A stretch of DNA of 64,000 nucleotides, from positions 20,955,935 through 21,019,934 of the forward strand of contig CM067522.1 in NCBI GenBank assembly GCA_034509495.1. Reading direction: 5' to 3'. This DNA is from Acestrorhynchus altus (Eukaryota > Chordata > Actinopteri > Characiformes > Acestrorhynchidae). The notes beneath the pieces are model-generated. The model was not told the DNA's origin, made no database searches, and saw nothing but the letters and a program-made list of their open reading frames with translations. Both the position numbers and the translations under genes were made by a program. Below, piece after piece: positions 60,701-64,000 of this stretch; the first letter of the stretch is position 1; every line of letters starts with the position of its first letter.

Positions 60701-62050
60701 ACGTGAACACGGGGAGAACATGCAAACTCCACACAGAAACTCCCCAGGGCGCCCCACCCAGGGATCAAACCCTTCTTGCTGTGAGGCAACAGCGCTATCC
60801 ACTGTGCCACCGTGCCGCCTCCTGAGTGACCCTACCAGGGGTATTGCCCCTGACAATGGTACTGATATGTATCATTTCTGTAAGTTACTCTGATCCTGAG
60901 TTATGAAGCTTAGAACACCGACAAATTGCAGCTTCAGGTTCTAAGAGATAAAGGGATGTAACTGCATAATTGTACGATCATATCATCATTATATCAGTGA
61001 CAAAATGTGGTTAAATGTTTCTGAGGCATCTGAAGACCCCCGCGCTGTGGGTACGAGGGTTATATCCTCACACTGTATGTGATTGATGCACATTAGTCAT
61101 ATGAGTCTCACTGTATTGTCATAGTTCTAAGCATAATCTCCCTCAATCCTTCTTGTACACAAACCACAAAGCTGTAAATGTAGCTTCCTGAATCTCAGAG
61201 GCTGGCAGAGCCATAGCAACAAGAGCGCCATGCTGAGCACAAGCGCCCTGCATGCGCAAGAGAGGGACGCAGGCCAAGTCAACATAAAACTGGCGCTTTC
61301 CCCAGATCCTAGATCAGTGACGCTGCCAGGTTGGCAGCCTTTTTGAGAGCTGATGATGCCTCGGAGAAGCTCAGGGCCTGTTCTGAGTGCTGAATTACTG
61401 AAGCTTTCTGTGTACTGACCTCGCTCACCAAACTTACATTCCCCAACAAACAGAGGCCCGCGTTGACTCGGAATCTCGCACAAAGAGCAGTAGTTTGCTC
61501 ATGTAGCTGGTGGGCGTTTTTGTGGATATTTGAGACACATTCAAGAAGGAGGAAAGGATATTTAAGTGTGTGCCAACTGTGGTGTGGGAAAAATGGAAAT
61601 GGTATACAAAAATGTGTATGTACAAAACGGGAACTTTACAGGAGAAAAGGAAAAAATGGAATTTTCAATAGAAGTCAATCAAAAAAGATGCCATTCCAAG
61701 TCGTTCTGGAGCATTTCTATTGGTCCATTCATCACAGAATTGAGACAGAATATAAAGAACGTGTCGGGTACATATTAGACCAAAAGTCCATCCATCCATC
61801 CATTTTCCAAAAGTACCAAAAGTAAAGAACTAATTAGAGTATCATAAAGTTCATTTGTGTTCATTATTTTACTCCAAAATGGACTAAAACTGGGTCAGTC
61901 GTGGTCTGGTGGTTCAGGAACCGGCCTTGTGACTGGAAGGTTGCTGGTTCGACTCCCTGAACTTGTAGGGCACGACTGGAGTGCCCTTGAGTAAGTCACT
62001 TAACTCCCCAGCTGCTGGGTGCTGTAGATAGGGCTGCCCAACACTCCAGG

Positions 62051-62115
<65 letters not shown>

Positions 62116-63490
62116 CTGCAGAGGACAAACTCCCCTATAAGCACAGTGGGTCTATATGCACATTTACGTTCATGTGTTTGTCAGAAATGTATTTATTACA
62201 TTCAAAGCAAATATTCATAAAGTGAAAAGTCACTTACTTAGGGTGGGTGATGTTGACCTCCAGCACGAGGTCATCGGGAATCTCAAACAGCTCTGGGTCG
62301 TTGCCATTCGCCTGGAGCAGAAGGGGCAAGACATCGAAGCGCCCTTTAGGAGCCTTCCATCCCTGCTGCATACAGATCTATAATGGGGGGAGACCACACA
62401 CACACACACACACACACACACATTAGAATTTCACACATTTTAACTATACTGAGAGATGTTTGATTAAACTCATGCAGCTGAAGAAACACCTTTTAAACAT
62501 CATTTATAAAATGTAATTATTAGAAATACAGTTTTCCCACTCCTCCATGCAGAATTCTTTCATCTCTGTGATGTTTCAGCGTCAGTCTTTGTACAGACGC
62601 TCTTCCGTTCTCCTCAAACCCCCTCTGATACAATAAAGATCTCATAGTGGTTTCTATGATGGAGAGATCTCCACACCCTTCAGACAGCGGAACGGCTGAT
62701 TTCTAACTGTTCTGAGACTCATCTGCATCTACAACCTTCTTACTGAAGGCCTCAGGGAGCTCTGTGGATCTGGTCATGGTGATCCCACTCACTTCAACAA
62801 TCAAGAGCAAACCAAACTAATGTCAGAGGTTGAAATACGACGGCCACCTCCAAAGTCCTCTCTAATGACAGTCTAATCGTTTACAGCTGATTTAAAATGA
62901 AGATCCATATATGTTTTAAAAAAAGACAACGATTAACTTCTTAACTTCTGCACATGGCTGAATGTATCAGTGCTGGAGAACAAGAGATGCTTTAGAAGCA
63001 GGCATTTGCCGATAGACTTCATAAAATTCCTCCAGTGGAGGATATTTAGTCTACATTTCAGAAATTTCCACAAATAACCACGTCGTTCTGAAAAGCGACA
63101 ATTTCCTTCCACTGTAATTATCAATAATGACGCTGCAGATAATCAGCCCAGCAGCAAGAGGCTGCAGGACACATGCTGTGTCCTCCGACACACAGTGCAT
63201 AAGCTGATCTGCTTTATTCGCTCTCGAATTCACAACTCTATTCTATTTTATTTCTTTCTGCGATATTAAATACGTAATGCTTAACATCAGAGCCGAGGAA
63301 ACCAGTACAGTCGCTCCTTTCTCCAGTAAGAGTGACGGGAAGTCTCACCTCGGTGAGTTCCAGGGATGCAGGGTCTCCCATCACAGAGCCATCAGGCTGC
63401 TTATAGCCCGCGTAACGGATCAGCTGGCTGTTCCACACTCGGAAATCATGTTTCCCATCTGTCCTCTGGGGAAAAATGGTGATAGCTGAC
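28572..63490 (-). CDS. nos1: Neuronal nitric oxide synthase, 3' two thirds (22 coding exons)
   Basis: Nitric oxide synthase converts L-arginine to citrulline and NO using NADPH, FAD, FMN, haem and tetrahydrobiopterin, activated by Ca2+/calmodulin. Twenty-two minus-strand exons join without a phase conflict (2,923 nt, about 973 residues plus stop). In order they give the rest of the oxygenase domain (WYMGTEIGVRD substrate/pterin region), the calmodulin site (RAIGFKKLAKAVKFSAKLMG), the FMN domain (ATETGKS), the autoinhibitory loop, the FAD domain (RYYSISSS), the NADPH domain (GPGTGIAPFRSFWQQR, YVCGDVTMAGDV) and a regulatory tail. The autoinhibitory loop, the SATESFMKHMENEYR stretch and the VFCS end point to the neuronal isoform rather than nos2 or nos3. 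The exons with the PDZ domain and the haem-ligating Cys lie beyond the right edge. All introns are GT-AG except one inferred GC-AG. The gene is partial only because of the window edge; I see no frame break. Confidence 0.97.
28591..28633. repeat. (GA)n microsatellite forming a nos1 3' splice tract
   Basis: About 21 GA units; on the sense strand (CT)n ending CAG at the terminal nos1 exon. Confidence 0.95.
29415..29560 (+). mobile_element. Tc1-like fragment
   Basis: GTGAAGCATGGGGGTGGAAG and the following block are the HGGG region of a decayed transposase. Related to 40,985-41,165. Confidence 0.55.
29845..29935 (+). repeat. Short dispersed repeat, copy 2
   Basis: CCAAGCCGTCCCCTGAGGTA shared with 18,540-18,645. 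Confidence 0.6.
30249..30367 (-). CDS. nos1: nos1 exon 21 of window (C-terminal tail)
   Basis: 119 bp: DENRYHEDIFGVTLRTYEVT, NRLRSESIAYIEESKKDSD plus GA. RYHEDIFG holds the aromatic end of the NADPH site. NRLRSES contains the Ser phosphorylated by Akt/PKA in mammals (Ser1412 in rat). The donor GTAAGT follows GAT GA, so reading on into the intron gives GAG then TAA. Confidence 0.95.
30562..30676. repeat. 10-bp tandem repeat
   Basis: About eleven units of CATATCTCAC with CATACTTCAA and CATACCTCAC variants placed at intervals, in the intron between nos1 exons 20 and 21 of the window. Confidence 0.93.
30860..31155 (+). mobile_element. Tc1-like transposase 3' fragment
   Basis: RMWVMQQDNDPKHTGRCTKE, then SQSPDLNPVEMLWKDLKQQF: the second and third catalytic acids of the DDE triad with a stop soon after. 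Same family as 2,050-2,745, 45,120-45,720 and 48,240-48,570. Confidence 0.75.
31266..31460 (-). CDS. nos1: nos1 exon 20 of window (NADPH domain)
   Basis: 195 bp, 65 codons: KYVQDVLREQLSETVYRCLR, EEGGHIYVCGDVTMAGDVLK, TVQQIIKLHGNMSLEDAGFY, ISKLR. YVCGDVTMAGDV is the NADPH motif. The acceptor is the end of a (CT)n tract, and the donor is GTCAGA. Confidence 0.95.
31940..32230 (+). mobile_element. Half copy of the foldback element
   Basis: CCACCCTGATCTTCAATGCT through GTGTTGCTGCTACGAGTGTA to GTAAAGTCAGAGACAGAAGC; one arm plus the middle. Confidence 0.75.
32323..32471 (-). CDS. nos1: nos1 exon 19 of window (NADPH domain)
   Basis: 149 bp: (G)IKACPMVLVFGCRQSQMD, HIYKEETIQAKNKEVFQELY, TAYSREPGRPK. 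VLVFGCRQS carries the residues that select the 2'-phosphate of NADPH. Acceptor CACACAG, donor GTAAAG. Confidence 0.95.
32638..32759 (-). CDS. nos1: nos1 exon 18 of window (NADPH ribose loop)
   Basis: 122 bp: APSFRMPKDSKVPCILVGPG, TGIAPFRSFWQQRLFDLENK plus G. GPGTGIAPFRSFWQQR is the NADPH-binding loop. The frame needs the exon to end at AAAG with the intron starting GCAGGT, so this is an inferred GC-AG intron; no GT donor keeps the next exon in frame. Confidence 0.93.
33250..33830 (+). mobile_element. Tc1-like relic, family A (longest copy)
   Basis: Starts at terminus GCACCCAGAAGGAA. ORF 33,390-33,752 reads SHAVGAISYDSRSPSVFIPD, YVHEVLQPVVPPFLNTHSGA, LFQQDGARPHTAAV, WSVSSPDLSLIENVWDAIGR. The motifs QQDGARPH and SPDLSLIENVW are the D and E catalytic blocks. 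It is broken at both ends. This copy best shows which protein the short family A pieces come from. Confidence 0.85.
33946..34033 (-). CDS. nos1: nos1 exon 17 of window (FAD domain)
   Basis: 88 bp: (D)GAGPIHHGVCSSWLNSL then EAGDMVPCFVR plus two bases. HHGVCSSWLN is the second FAD motif. Acceptor CCGCAG, donor GTAAAA. The immediate downstream intron (33,250-33,830) carries a Tc1-like relic on the opposite strand. Confidence 0.95.
34090..34985. other. Intron, nothing recognised
   Basis: Mostly single-copy-looking sequence with no exon. It is next to the LINE piece at 34,990. Confidence 0.5.
34990..35565 (+). mobile_element. L2/Rex1-like LINE 3' part
   Basis: Frame-broken reverse-transcriptase C-terminus: LYVLRKLRRAQVP, TIESVLTSCVPVWYGG type, then LQRLVNTASETIDTTLPSLS and RGRYRSHRARSTRPLNSFSH, RAVRMLNSVLP. 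Contains a run of 14 C (35,215-35,228). Confidence 0.75.
35600..36480. other. AT-rich intron sequence
   Basis: Includes (TTTG)n and a TTTTCTATATAGTTTAT block repeated at about 35,814 and 36,210. No exon. Confidence 0.5.
36493..36703 (-). CDS. nos1: nos1 exon 16 of window (FAD binding)
   Basis: 211 bp: GLQEYEEWKWYNNPTMVEVL, EEFPSLQVPCTLLLTQLPLL, QPRYYSISSSPDLHPGEIHL, TVAVVSYRTR. RYYSISSS is the FAD pyrophosphate/flavin motif of the ferredoxin-reductase fold. Donor GTATGT. Confidence 0.96.
37020..38800. other. Intron, partly AT-rich
   Basis: 37,020-37,340 is A/T-rich low complexity. 38,430-38,460 holds only the right end of the 52-bp-unit repeat (GTGCATGTTTACTGCTCTGT). Nothing else recognised. 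Confidence 0.5.
38826..38995 (-). CDS. nos1: nos1 exon 15 of window (FAD domain)
   Basis: 170 bp: GVISNWTDESRIPPCTMHQA, FKYFLDITTPPSPVLLQQFA, PLATNEKQRKRLEVLSK. FKYFLDITTPP is a conserved reductase segment. Acceptor ATAG; the donor GTGGGG is weaker than its neighbours. Confidence 0.95.
39285..39835 (+). mobile_element. Tc1-like transposase relic
   Basis: FTFQQDNDPKHTTRATMDWF, RSKHSHVLEWSNQSPDLNPI, EDLKQDLNIAVHGRFPSNL. The QQDNDPKHT and SPDLNPIE catalytic blocks are present, but the upstream part is decayed. Confidence 0.8.
40985..41165 (+). mobile_element. Tc1-related repeat
   Basis: CTCTCTCCATCATAGAAACC and CAAAGACGCTGAAACATCG recur inverted at 62,560-62,700. Confidence 0.6.
41358..41551 (-). 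CDS. nos1: nos1 exon 14 of window (FAD domain)
   Basis: 194 bp: RSTIYIQLHADNHESLKYLP, GDHLGIFPGNHEDLVTALID, KLEDAPPANQIVRVEFLEER, NTAL. GDHLGIFPGN is the NOS/P450-reductase connecting-domain signature. A very C-rich tract (a G-quadruplex motif on the plus strand) abuts the acceptor. Donor GTAAGG. Confidence 0.95.
41562..41591 (+). promoter_or_regulatory. G-quadruplex motif beside a nos1 3' splice site
   Basis: Four runs of 5-6 G (41,562-66, 574-78, 580-84, 586-91) with loops of 7, 1 and 1 nt. The sense pre-mRNA is C-rich here, ending 10 nt before exon 14 of the window (41,551). Confidence 0.85.
42164..42615. mobile_element. Tc1-type MITE with nested insertion
   Basis: Ends CCAGTCAAAAGTTTGGACAC and GTGGTCCAAACTTTTGACTGG are inverted repeats. 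The AAAGTATTGGGACGCCTGCC MITE end lies inside (42,270), consistent with nesting. Confidence 0.75.
42660..43060. repeat. Repeat also present at 62,740-62,905
   Basis: GTCTTATTTAAACCTCAGAC and TTAGTTTGGTTTGCTCCTGA are found inverted near 62.8 kb. No coding seen. Confidence 0.5.
44040..44140 (-). mobile_element. Tc1-like relic, family A (short)
   Basis: TTTATTGATCTATTCACACA then GGCGTTGGGTTTAACGCAAC: only the 3' tip of the family. Confidence 0.75.
44150..44400 (+). repeat. Dispersed repeat with one 52-bp unit
   Basis: Left part through GGACTTTTATTCTGAAATTT and GTGTGAGCAAAGAATGAAAG, one CCCCGCCCCCTCTCTCTGAT unit, right end truncated. It lies about 50 bp from nos1 exon 13 of the window. Confidence 0.8.
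44448..44526 (-). CDS. nos1: nos1 exon 13 of window (connecting domain)
   Basis: 79 bp: (A)LYNIHKKKVYGAKCLMRQ then NLQSVKS plus AA. Human nNOS has VHKKRVSAARLLSRQNLQS at this place. Acceptor CAG, donor GTAAGTG. Confidence 0.92.
44911..45049 (-). CDS. nos1: nos1 exon 12 of window (FMN-FAD linker)
   Basis: 139 bp: AACDVFCVGDDVNIEKANNS, LISNDRSWKKSKFRVTYTAE, APTLTQ plus one base. The VFCVGDDVNIEKANNSLISNDRSWK run is typical of nNOS and links the FMN and FAD domains. Donor GTACAG. Confidence 0.95.
45120..45720 (+). mobile_element. Tc1-like relic, 5' half
   Basis: TGTGAACCTTTAGGATCAGC terminal part, a decayed helix-turn-helix region, and AGTTTGATAAAGATCACATG words shared with 2,110-2,140. Confidence 0.65.
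45816..45990 (-). CDS. nos1: nos1 exon 11 of window (FMN domain)
   Basis: 175 bp: FSVFGLGSRAYPHFCAFAHA, VDTLFEELGGERILRMGEGD, ELCGQEESFRTWAKKVFK. It contains the third FMN contact (FGLGSRAYPHFC) and the end of the flavodoxin fold. Two degenerate copies of its 5' end and acceptor region sit just upstream (46,045-46,198). Confidence 0.96.
46022..46198. repeat. Two degenerate copies of a nos1 exon start plus CA tracts
   Basis: GAAGTGTGGGTAGGTCCT with CCAAGGCCAATCACC (46,048-46,085), and GTGGGTGTACCCACAAGCCA with AGGCCAAAGATT (46,118-46,152), imitate 45,945-45,985 inside exon 11 of the window. Each is followed by a CA run. Confidence 0.75.
46731..46847 (-). CDS. nos1: nos1 exon 10 of window (autoinhibitory loop)
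   Basis: 117 bp, reading SYKVRFNSVSSYSDTRKSSS then DEPESKANFESTGPLANV. This insert restrains electron transfer until calmodulin binds and is present in constitutive NOS only. The Ser after VRFN is the CaMKII target known in mammals (Ser847 in rat). The loop is the same length as the human one, but the central acidic residues differ. Donor GTACGT. Confidence 0.95.
46880..47420. repeat. Degenerate repeat rich in CCCATTTGGGAA
   Basis: Many variants of GGGCCCATTTGGGAACCC and GGTTGTACACTGC at irregular spacing, partly palindromic. Confidence 0.65.
47440..48065. mobile_element. Foldback-like MITE (ATCTGATTA words)
   Basis: Repeated, often inverted, CAGATCTGATTATAG / TAATCAGATTTCTCC words over 600 bp, ending near GCATGTAAATCCACTCAGTG. 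Related to 7,485-7,715. Confidence 0.5.
48192..48239. repeat. (TG)n microsatellite
   Basis: About 23 TG units. Confidence 0.95.
48240..48570 (+). mobile_element. Tc1-like transposase fragment
   Basis: GRIASIDGAINSESYQQILK, ENVKTSFHELDLKR, then decayed. Same family as 2,330-2,430. Confidence 0.7.
48838..48874. repeat. (CT)n-(CA)n tract at a nos1 donor
   Basis: On the sense strand GTGAGTGTGTGTG then GAGAGAG, starting at the intron's first base. Confidence 0.93.
48876..48934 (-). CDS. nos1: nos1 exon 9 of window (59 bp, FMN domain)
   Basis: 59 bp, reading KFGAALMEMRHPTTNAEDR plus AA of a Lys codon. Its acceptor is the end of a long (CT)n tract and its donor (GTGAGT) runs directly into (GT)n then (GA)n on the sense strand. 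Because 59 is not a multiple of three, skipping would break the frame. Confidence 0.93.
48937..48982. repeat. (GA)n microsatellite at a nos1 acceptor
   Basis: About 22 GA units, so the sense strand (CT)n runs straight into CAG and exon 9 of the window. Confidence 0.95.
49127..49231 (-). CDS. nos1: nos1 exon 8 of window (FMN domain)
   Basis: 105 bp, 35 codons: VMSMEEYDVVDLEHETLVLA, VTSTFGNGDPPENGE. STFGNGDPPENGE is the second FMN loop. Acceptor TTTTTTCAG, donor GTGTGT. Confidence 0.95.
49335..49605 (+). mobile_element. Half copy of the foldback element
   Basis: CACCCTGATCTTCAATGATC through GTTGCTGGTACGAGTGGATC to ACCAGAAACATCCAGCTGAC. Confidence 0.75.
50238..50300. repeat. (TG)n microsatellite
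   Basis: About 31 TG units in the intron between exons 7 and 8 of the window. Confidence 0.95.
50530..51135. mobile_element. Decayed transposon-like repeat
   Basis: Phrases such as GGCATCCTGCAGGACTTTTA and CCCATAAATGTTCAATTGGC recall a common fish DNA-transposon repeat. No intact frame. Confidence 0.4.
51277..51421 (-). CDS. nos1: nos1 exon 7 of window (calmodulin site, FMN loop)
   Basis: 145 bp. It completes the calmodulin helix (AVKFSAKLMGQAMAKR), then VKATILFATETGKSHDYAKT and LCEIFKHAFDAK. ATETGKS is the FMN-phosphate loop of the flavodoxin-like domain. Acceptor CTAG, donor GTAAGA. Confidence 0.96.
51430..53080. other. Intron with long unique-looking stretch
   Basis: 52,420-52,970 is non-repetitive and contains a plus-strand open frame of 182 codons without a recognised domain. 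Probably not a gene (see findings). Confidence 0.4.
53086..53171 (-). CDS. nos1: nos1 exon 6 of window (linker, start of calmodulin site)
   Basis: 86 bp, reading ADPWNTHVWKGVNGTPTKKR then AIGFKKLA plus AA of a split Lys codon. It ends the oxygenase domain and begins the amphipathic calmodulin-binding helix. Donor GTGAGT. A (GA/CT) tract lies just upstream of the acceptor (53,182-53,203). Confidence 0.95.
54078..54272 (-). CDS. nos1: nos1 exon 5 of window (pterin and dimer region)
   Basis: 195 bp, 65 codons: VSKVTIVDHHSATESFMKHM, ENEYRARGGCPGDWVWIVPP, MSGSITPVFHQEMLNYRLTP, SFEYQ. It carries the Trp-containing DWVWIVPP pterin/dimer region and FHQEMLNY, which lines the haem edge. Donor GTGATC is weaker than those of its neighbours. 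Confidence 0.96.
54325..54833 (+). mobile_element. Complete internally deleted Tc1-like element, family A
   Basis: Left end CAAATAGTTGCACCCAGAAG and right end CTTCTGGGTGCAACTATTTT are inverted repeats about 500 bp apart. Between them are a 5' piece and the transposase 3' end (AIGRSINTP type, MQRRLACCVKP). The middle, with the catalytic core, is missing. Confidence 0.85.
55161..55262 (-). CDS. nos1: nos1 exon 4 of window (oxygenase)
   Basis: 102 bp, 34 codons in phase 0: EVATMMGLDTRKTSSLWKDQ then ALVEINIAVLYSYQ. It contains the conserved SSLWKDQALVEINIAV stretch of the oxygenase dimer core. Acceptor ATAG, donor GTGAGG. Confidence 0.95.
55395..56100 (+). mobile_element. Decayed Tc1-like fragments
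   Basis: GTTAAGCATGGTGGGGGGAG and CATGTTCTGGGGTTGCTTCG are the HGGGSIMFWGCF position. The rest is unreadable. Confidence 0.5.
56655..57155. mobile_element. Foldback element, full copy
   Basis: Left arm from CCTGAACTTCAATGGTCAGG to CAGTGCTGCTGGAGGGTTTA; right arm inverted from TTTAAACACTCCAGCAGCAC to CACCACCACCATGTCAGTGT. Confidence 0.88.
57448..57622 (-). CDS. nos1: nos1 exon 3 of window (substrate-binding core)
   Basis: 175 bp, reading FEWFKDLNLKWYGLPAVSNM, LLEIGGLEFTACPFSGWYMG and TEIGVRDFCDSSRYNILE. The Trp and Glu of WYMGTE are the residues that in mammalian nNOS stack on and bind the arginine guanidinium. Acceptor CACCAG, donor GTACTA. Confidence 0.96.
57758..57787. repeat. (CA)n microsatellite
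   Basis: About 14 CA units. Confidence 0.95.
57909..58220 (+). repeat. Six-unit 52-bp minisatellite
   Basis: Six units CATCAGCYCCGCCCCCTCTC TCTGATCAGTCAGAGTCTGT ATGCAGGTTGAK within the dispersed repeat 57,840-58,260 (right end CACGTGGACAGAGCAGTAAA). Variants CTCC/CCCC and GATC/GACC alternate between units. Confidence 0.95.
58262..60500. other. Intron, nothing recognised
   Basis: 58,800-59,060 is GC-richer and looks single-copy. 59,100-60,350 is A/T-rich. No exon or named element. Confidence 0.45.
60520..60825 (-). mobile_element. tRNA-derived SINE
   Basis: The minus strand begins GGCGGCACGGTGGCACAGTG GATAGCGCTG (A-box region), then B-box GGGTTTGATCCC, and ends in the (CCAT)n-type tail at 60,520. 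This is a widespread vertebrate/fish family. Confidence 0.75.
61895..62050 (+). mobile_element. tRNA-derived SINE
   Basis: GTCGTGGTCTGGTGGTTCAG (A-box region), GCTGGTTCGACTCCC (B-box) and body GATAGGGCTGCCCAACACTC, followed directly by (TG)n. Same family as 745-945. Confidence 0.78.
62046..62114. repeat. (TG)n microsatellite (SINE tail)
   Basis: About 33 TG units directly after the SINE. Confidence 0.95.
62238..62377 (-). CDS. nos1: nos1 exon 2 of window (oxygenase)
   Basis: 140 bp, reading ICMQQGWKAPKGRFDVLPLL through NGNDPELFEIPDDLVLEV to NITHPK, with the Lys codon split across the donor GTAAGT. This is the oxygenase-domain strand region before the substrate channel. The acceptor (ATTATAG) is preceded within about 17 nt by a (TG)n tract on the sense strand (62,395-62,421). 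Confidence 0.95.
62395..62421. repeat. (CA)n microsatellite near a nos1 acceptor
   Basis: On the sense strand a (TG)n tract ending about 17 nt before exon 2 of the window. Confidence 0.93.
62560..62905 (-). mobile_element. Tc1-related repeat
   Basis: Inverted match of blocks at 40,985-41,165 and 42,660-42,800. Confidence 0.6.
63349..63490 (-). CDS. nos1: nos1 exon 1 of window (oxygenase)
   Basis: 142 bp; acceptor CAG before GTCAGC, donor GTGAGA. It starts with the last base of a split Arg codon and reads SAITIFPQRTDGKHDFRV, then WNSQLIRYAGYKQPDG, ending LELTE. This segment lies about 45 residues after the haem Cys in mammalian nNOS. Its length and phase fit the conserved NOS exon pattern. 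Confidence 0.95.
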
Positions 63491-63679
63491 CTGCAGATCA
63501 GATTATAAGATAAGTGAGCTGAAGATCAGGGTGTTAATGCAGAGACGGATTGATGCCTCCCGCAGCAACCGGACCAACACGTTTAAGAGTGTGACCACGC
63601 AGCGCTCTGCAGCACTGCCTTATCATAAGACCGATTGCTGAACTAATACCTTCCATTAATGATCTAATAAACTATACAC

Positions 63680-64000
63680 TCATCAAAAGAATAGCTGCAC
63701 CCAGGAGGACGTGTGGGATTGCAGTGCTGTTGGGAAGGAATATTTATACAGAAGTGGTGTCTCTCAGGACGGCGTCGGGTTTAACGCAACACGCCAGACG
63801 TCTCTGCATGGAGGTGTAGAGGTTCCTAATGGTGTCCTGTGATGATCCATCCCATGCAGCTTGAATGTTCTCACTCAGTTCAGATGGTGTGGTAGGGGTG
63901 GAGTGTTGATAGGGCGTCCAATAGCATCCCACACATTTTCAATCAGGGACAGGTCTGGAGACGAGACCAACCACGGCGTAGCATCTGTGTCTTCAAGACG
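63680..64000 (-). mobile_element. Tc1-like relic, family A, cut by window edge
   Basis: Terminus GCTGCACCCAGGAGGACGTG, then minus-strand ...MQRRLACCVKPDA and NVW region back to SPDLSLIE-type sequence at the edge. Confidence 0.8.

Overview
This window is nuclear DNA of a ray-finned fish. It has vertebrate genes split into short exons with GT-AG introns, many Tc1/mariner relics, tRNA-derived SINEs, LINE fragments and microsatellites. The repeat mix resembles otophysan (characin or catfish-like) genomes, but I cannot name a species. All recognised genes lie on the minus strand, so they read from high to low coordinates.

Layout. (1) 63,490 to 28,572: the 3' two thirds of neuronal nitric oxide synthase, nos1. 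I resolve 22 coding exons totalling 2,923 nt, with all phases agreeing. They cover the second half of the haem oxygenase domain, the calmodulin site, the FMN, FAD and NADPH domains and the C-terminus. The PDZ region and the haem cysteine lie beyond the right edge. (2) 28,571 to about 23,820: probable nos1 3'UTR and intergenic DNA. (3) About 22,490 to 7,041: an LRRC74-type leucine-rich-repeat gene. Eight consecutive exons are phase-consistent to the stop; the N-terminal exons are tentative. (4) 1,432 to 1,307: one exon of a NIPSNAP1/2-like mitochondrial protein gene, which continues past the left edge. In human, NOS1 is on 12q24 while LRRC74B and NIPSNAP1 are on 22q, so the window may keep a linkage that was split in mammals.

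The remaining sequence is mostly introns and spacers filled with mobile DNA. There are at least seven pieces of one Tc1-like element, five pieces of a foldback element, several other Tc1 relics, RTE-like and L2/Rex1-like LINE ends, four or five SINEs, and MITEs. One dispersed repeat carries a 52-bp internal unit present once at two loci and exactly six times at two others.

No CRISPR array, operon, rRNA, tRNA gene or prokaryote-type system is present, and I found no convincing new biological system. The most notable local features are nos1 splice sites embedded in microsatellites (including a 59-nt frame-changing exon bounded on both sides), a GC-AG intron, a G-quadruplex motif beside a 3' splice site, and a triplicated exon start.
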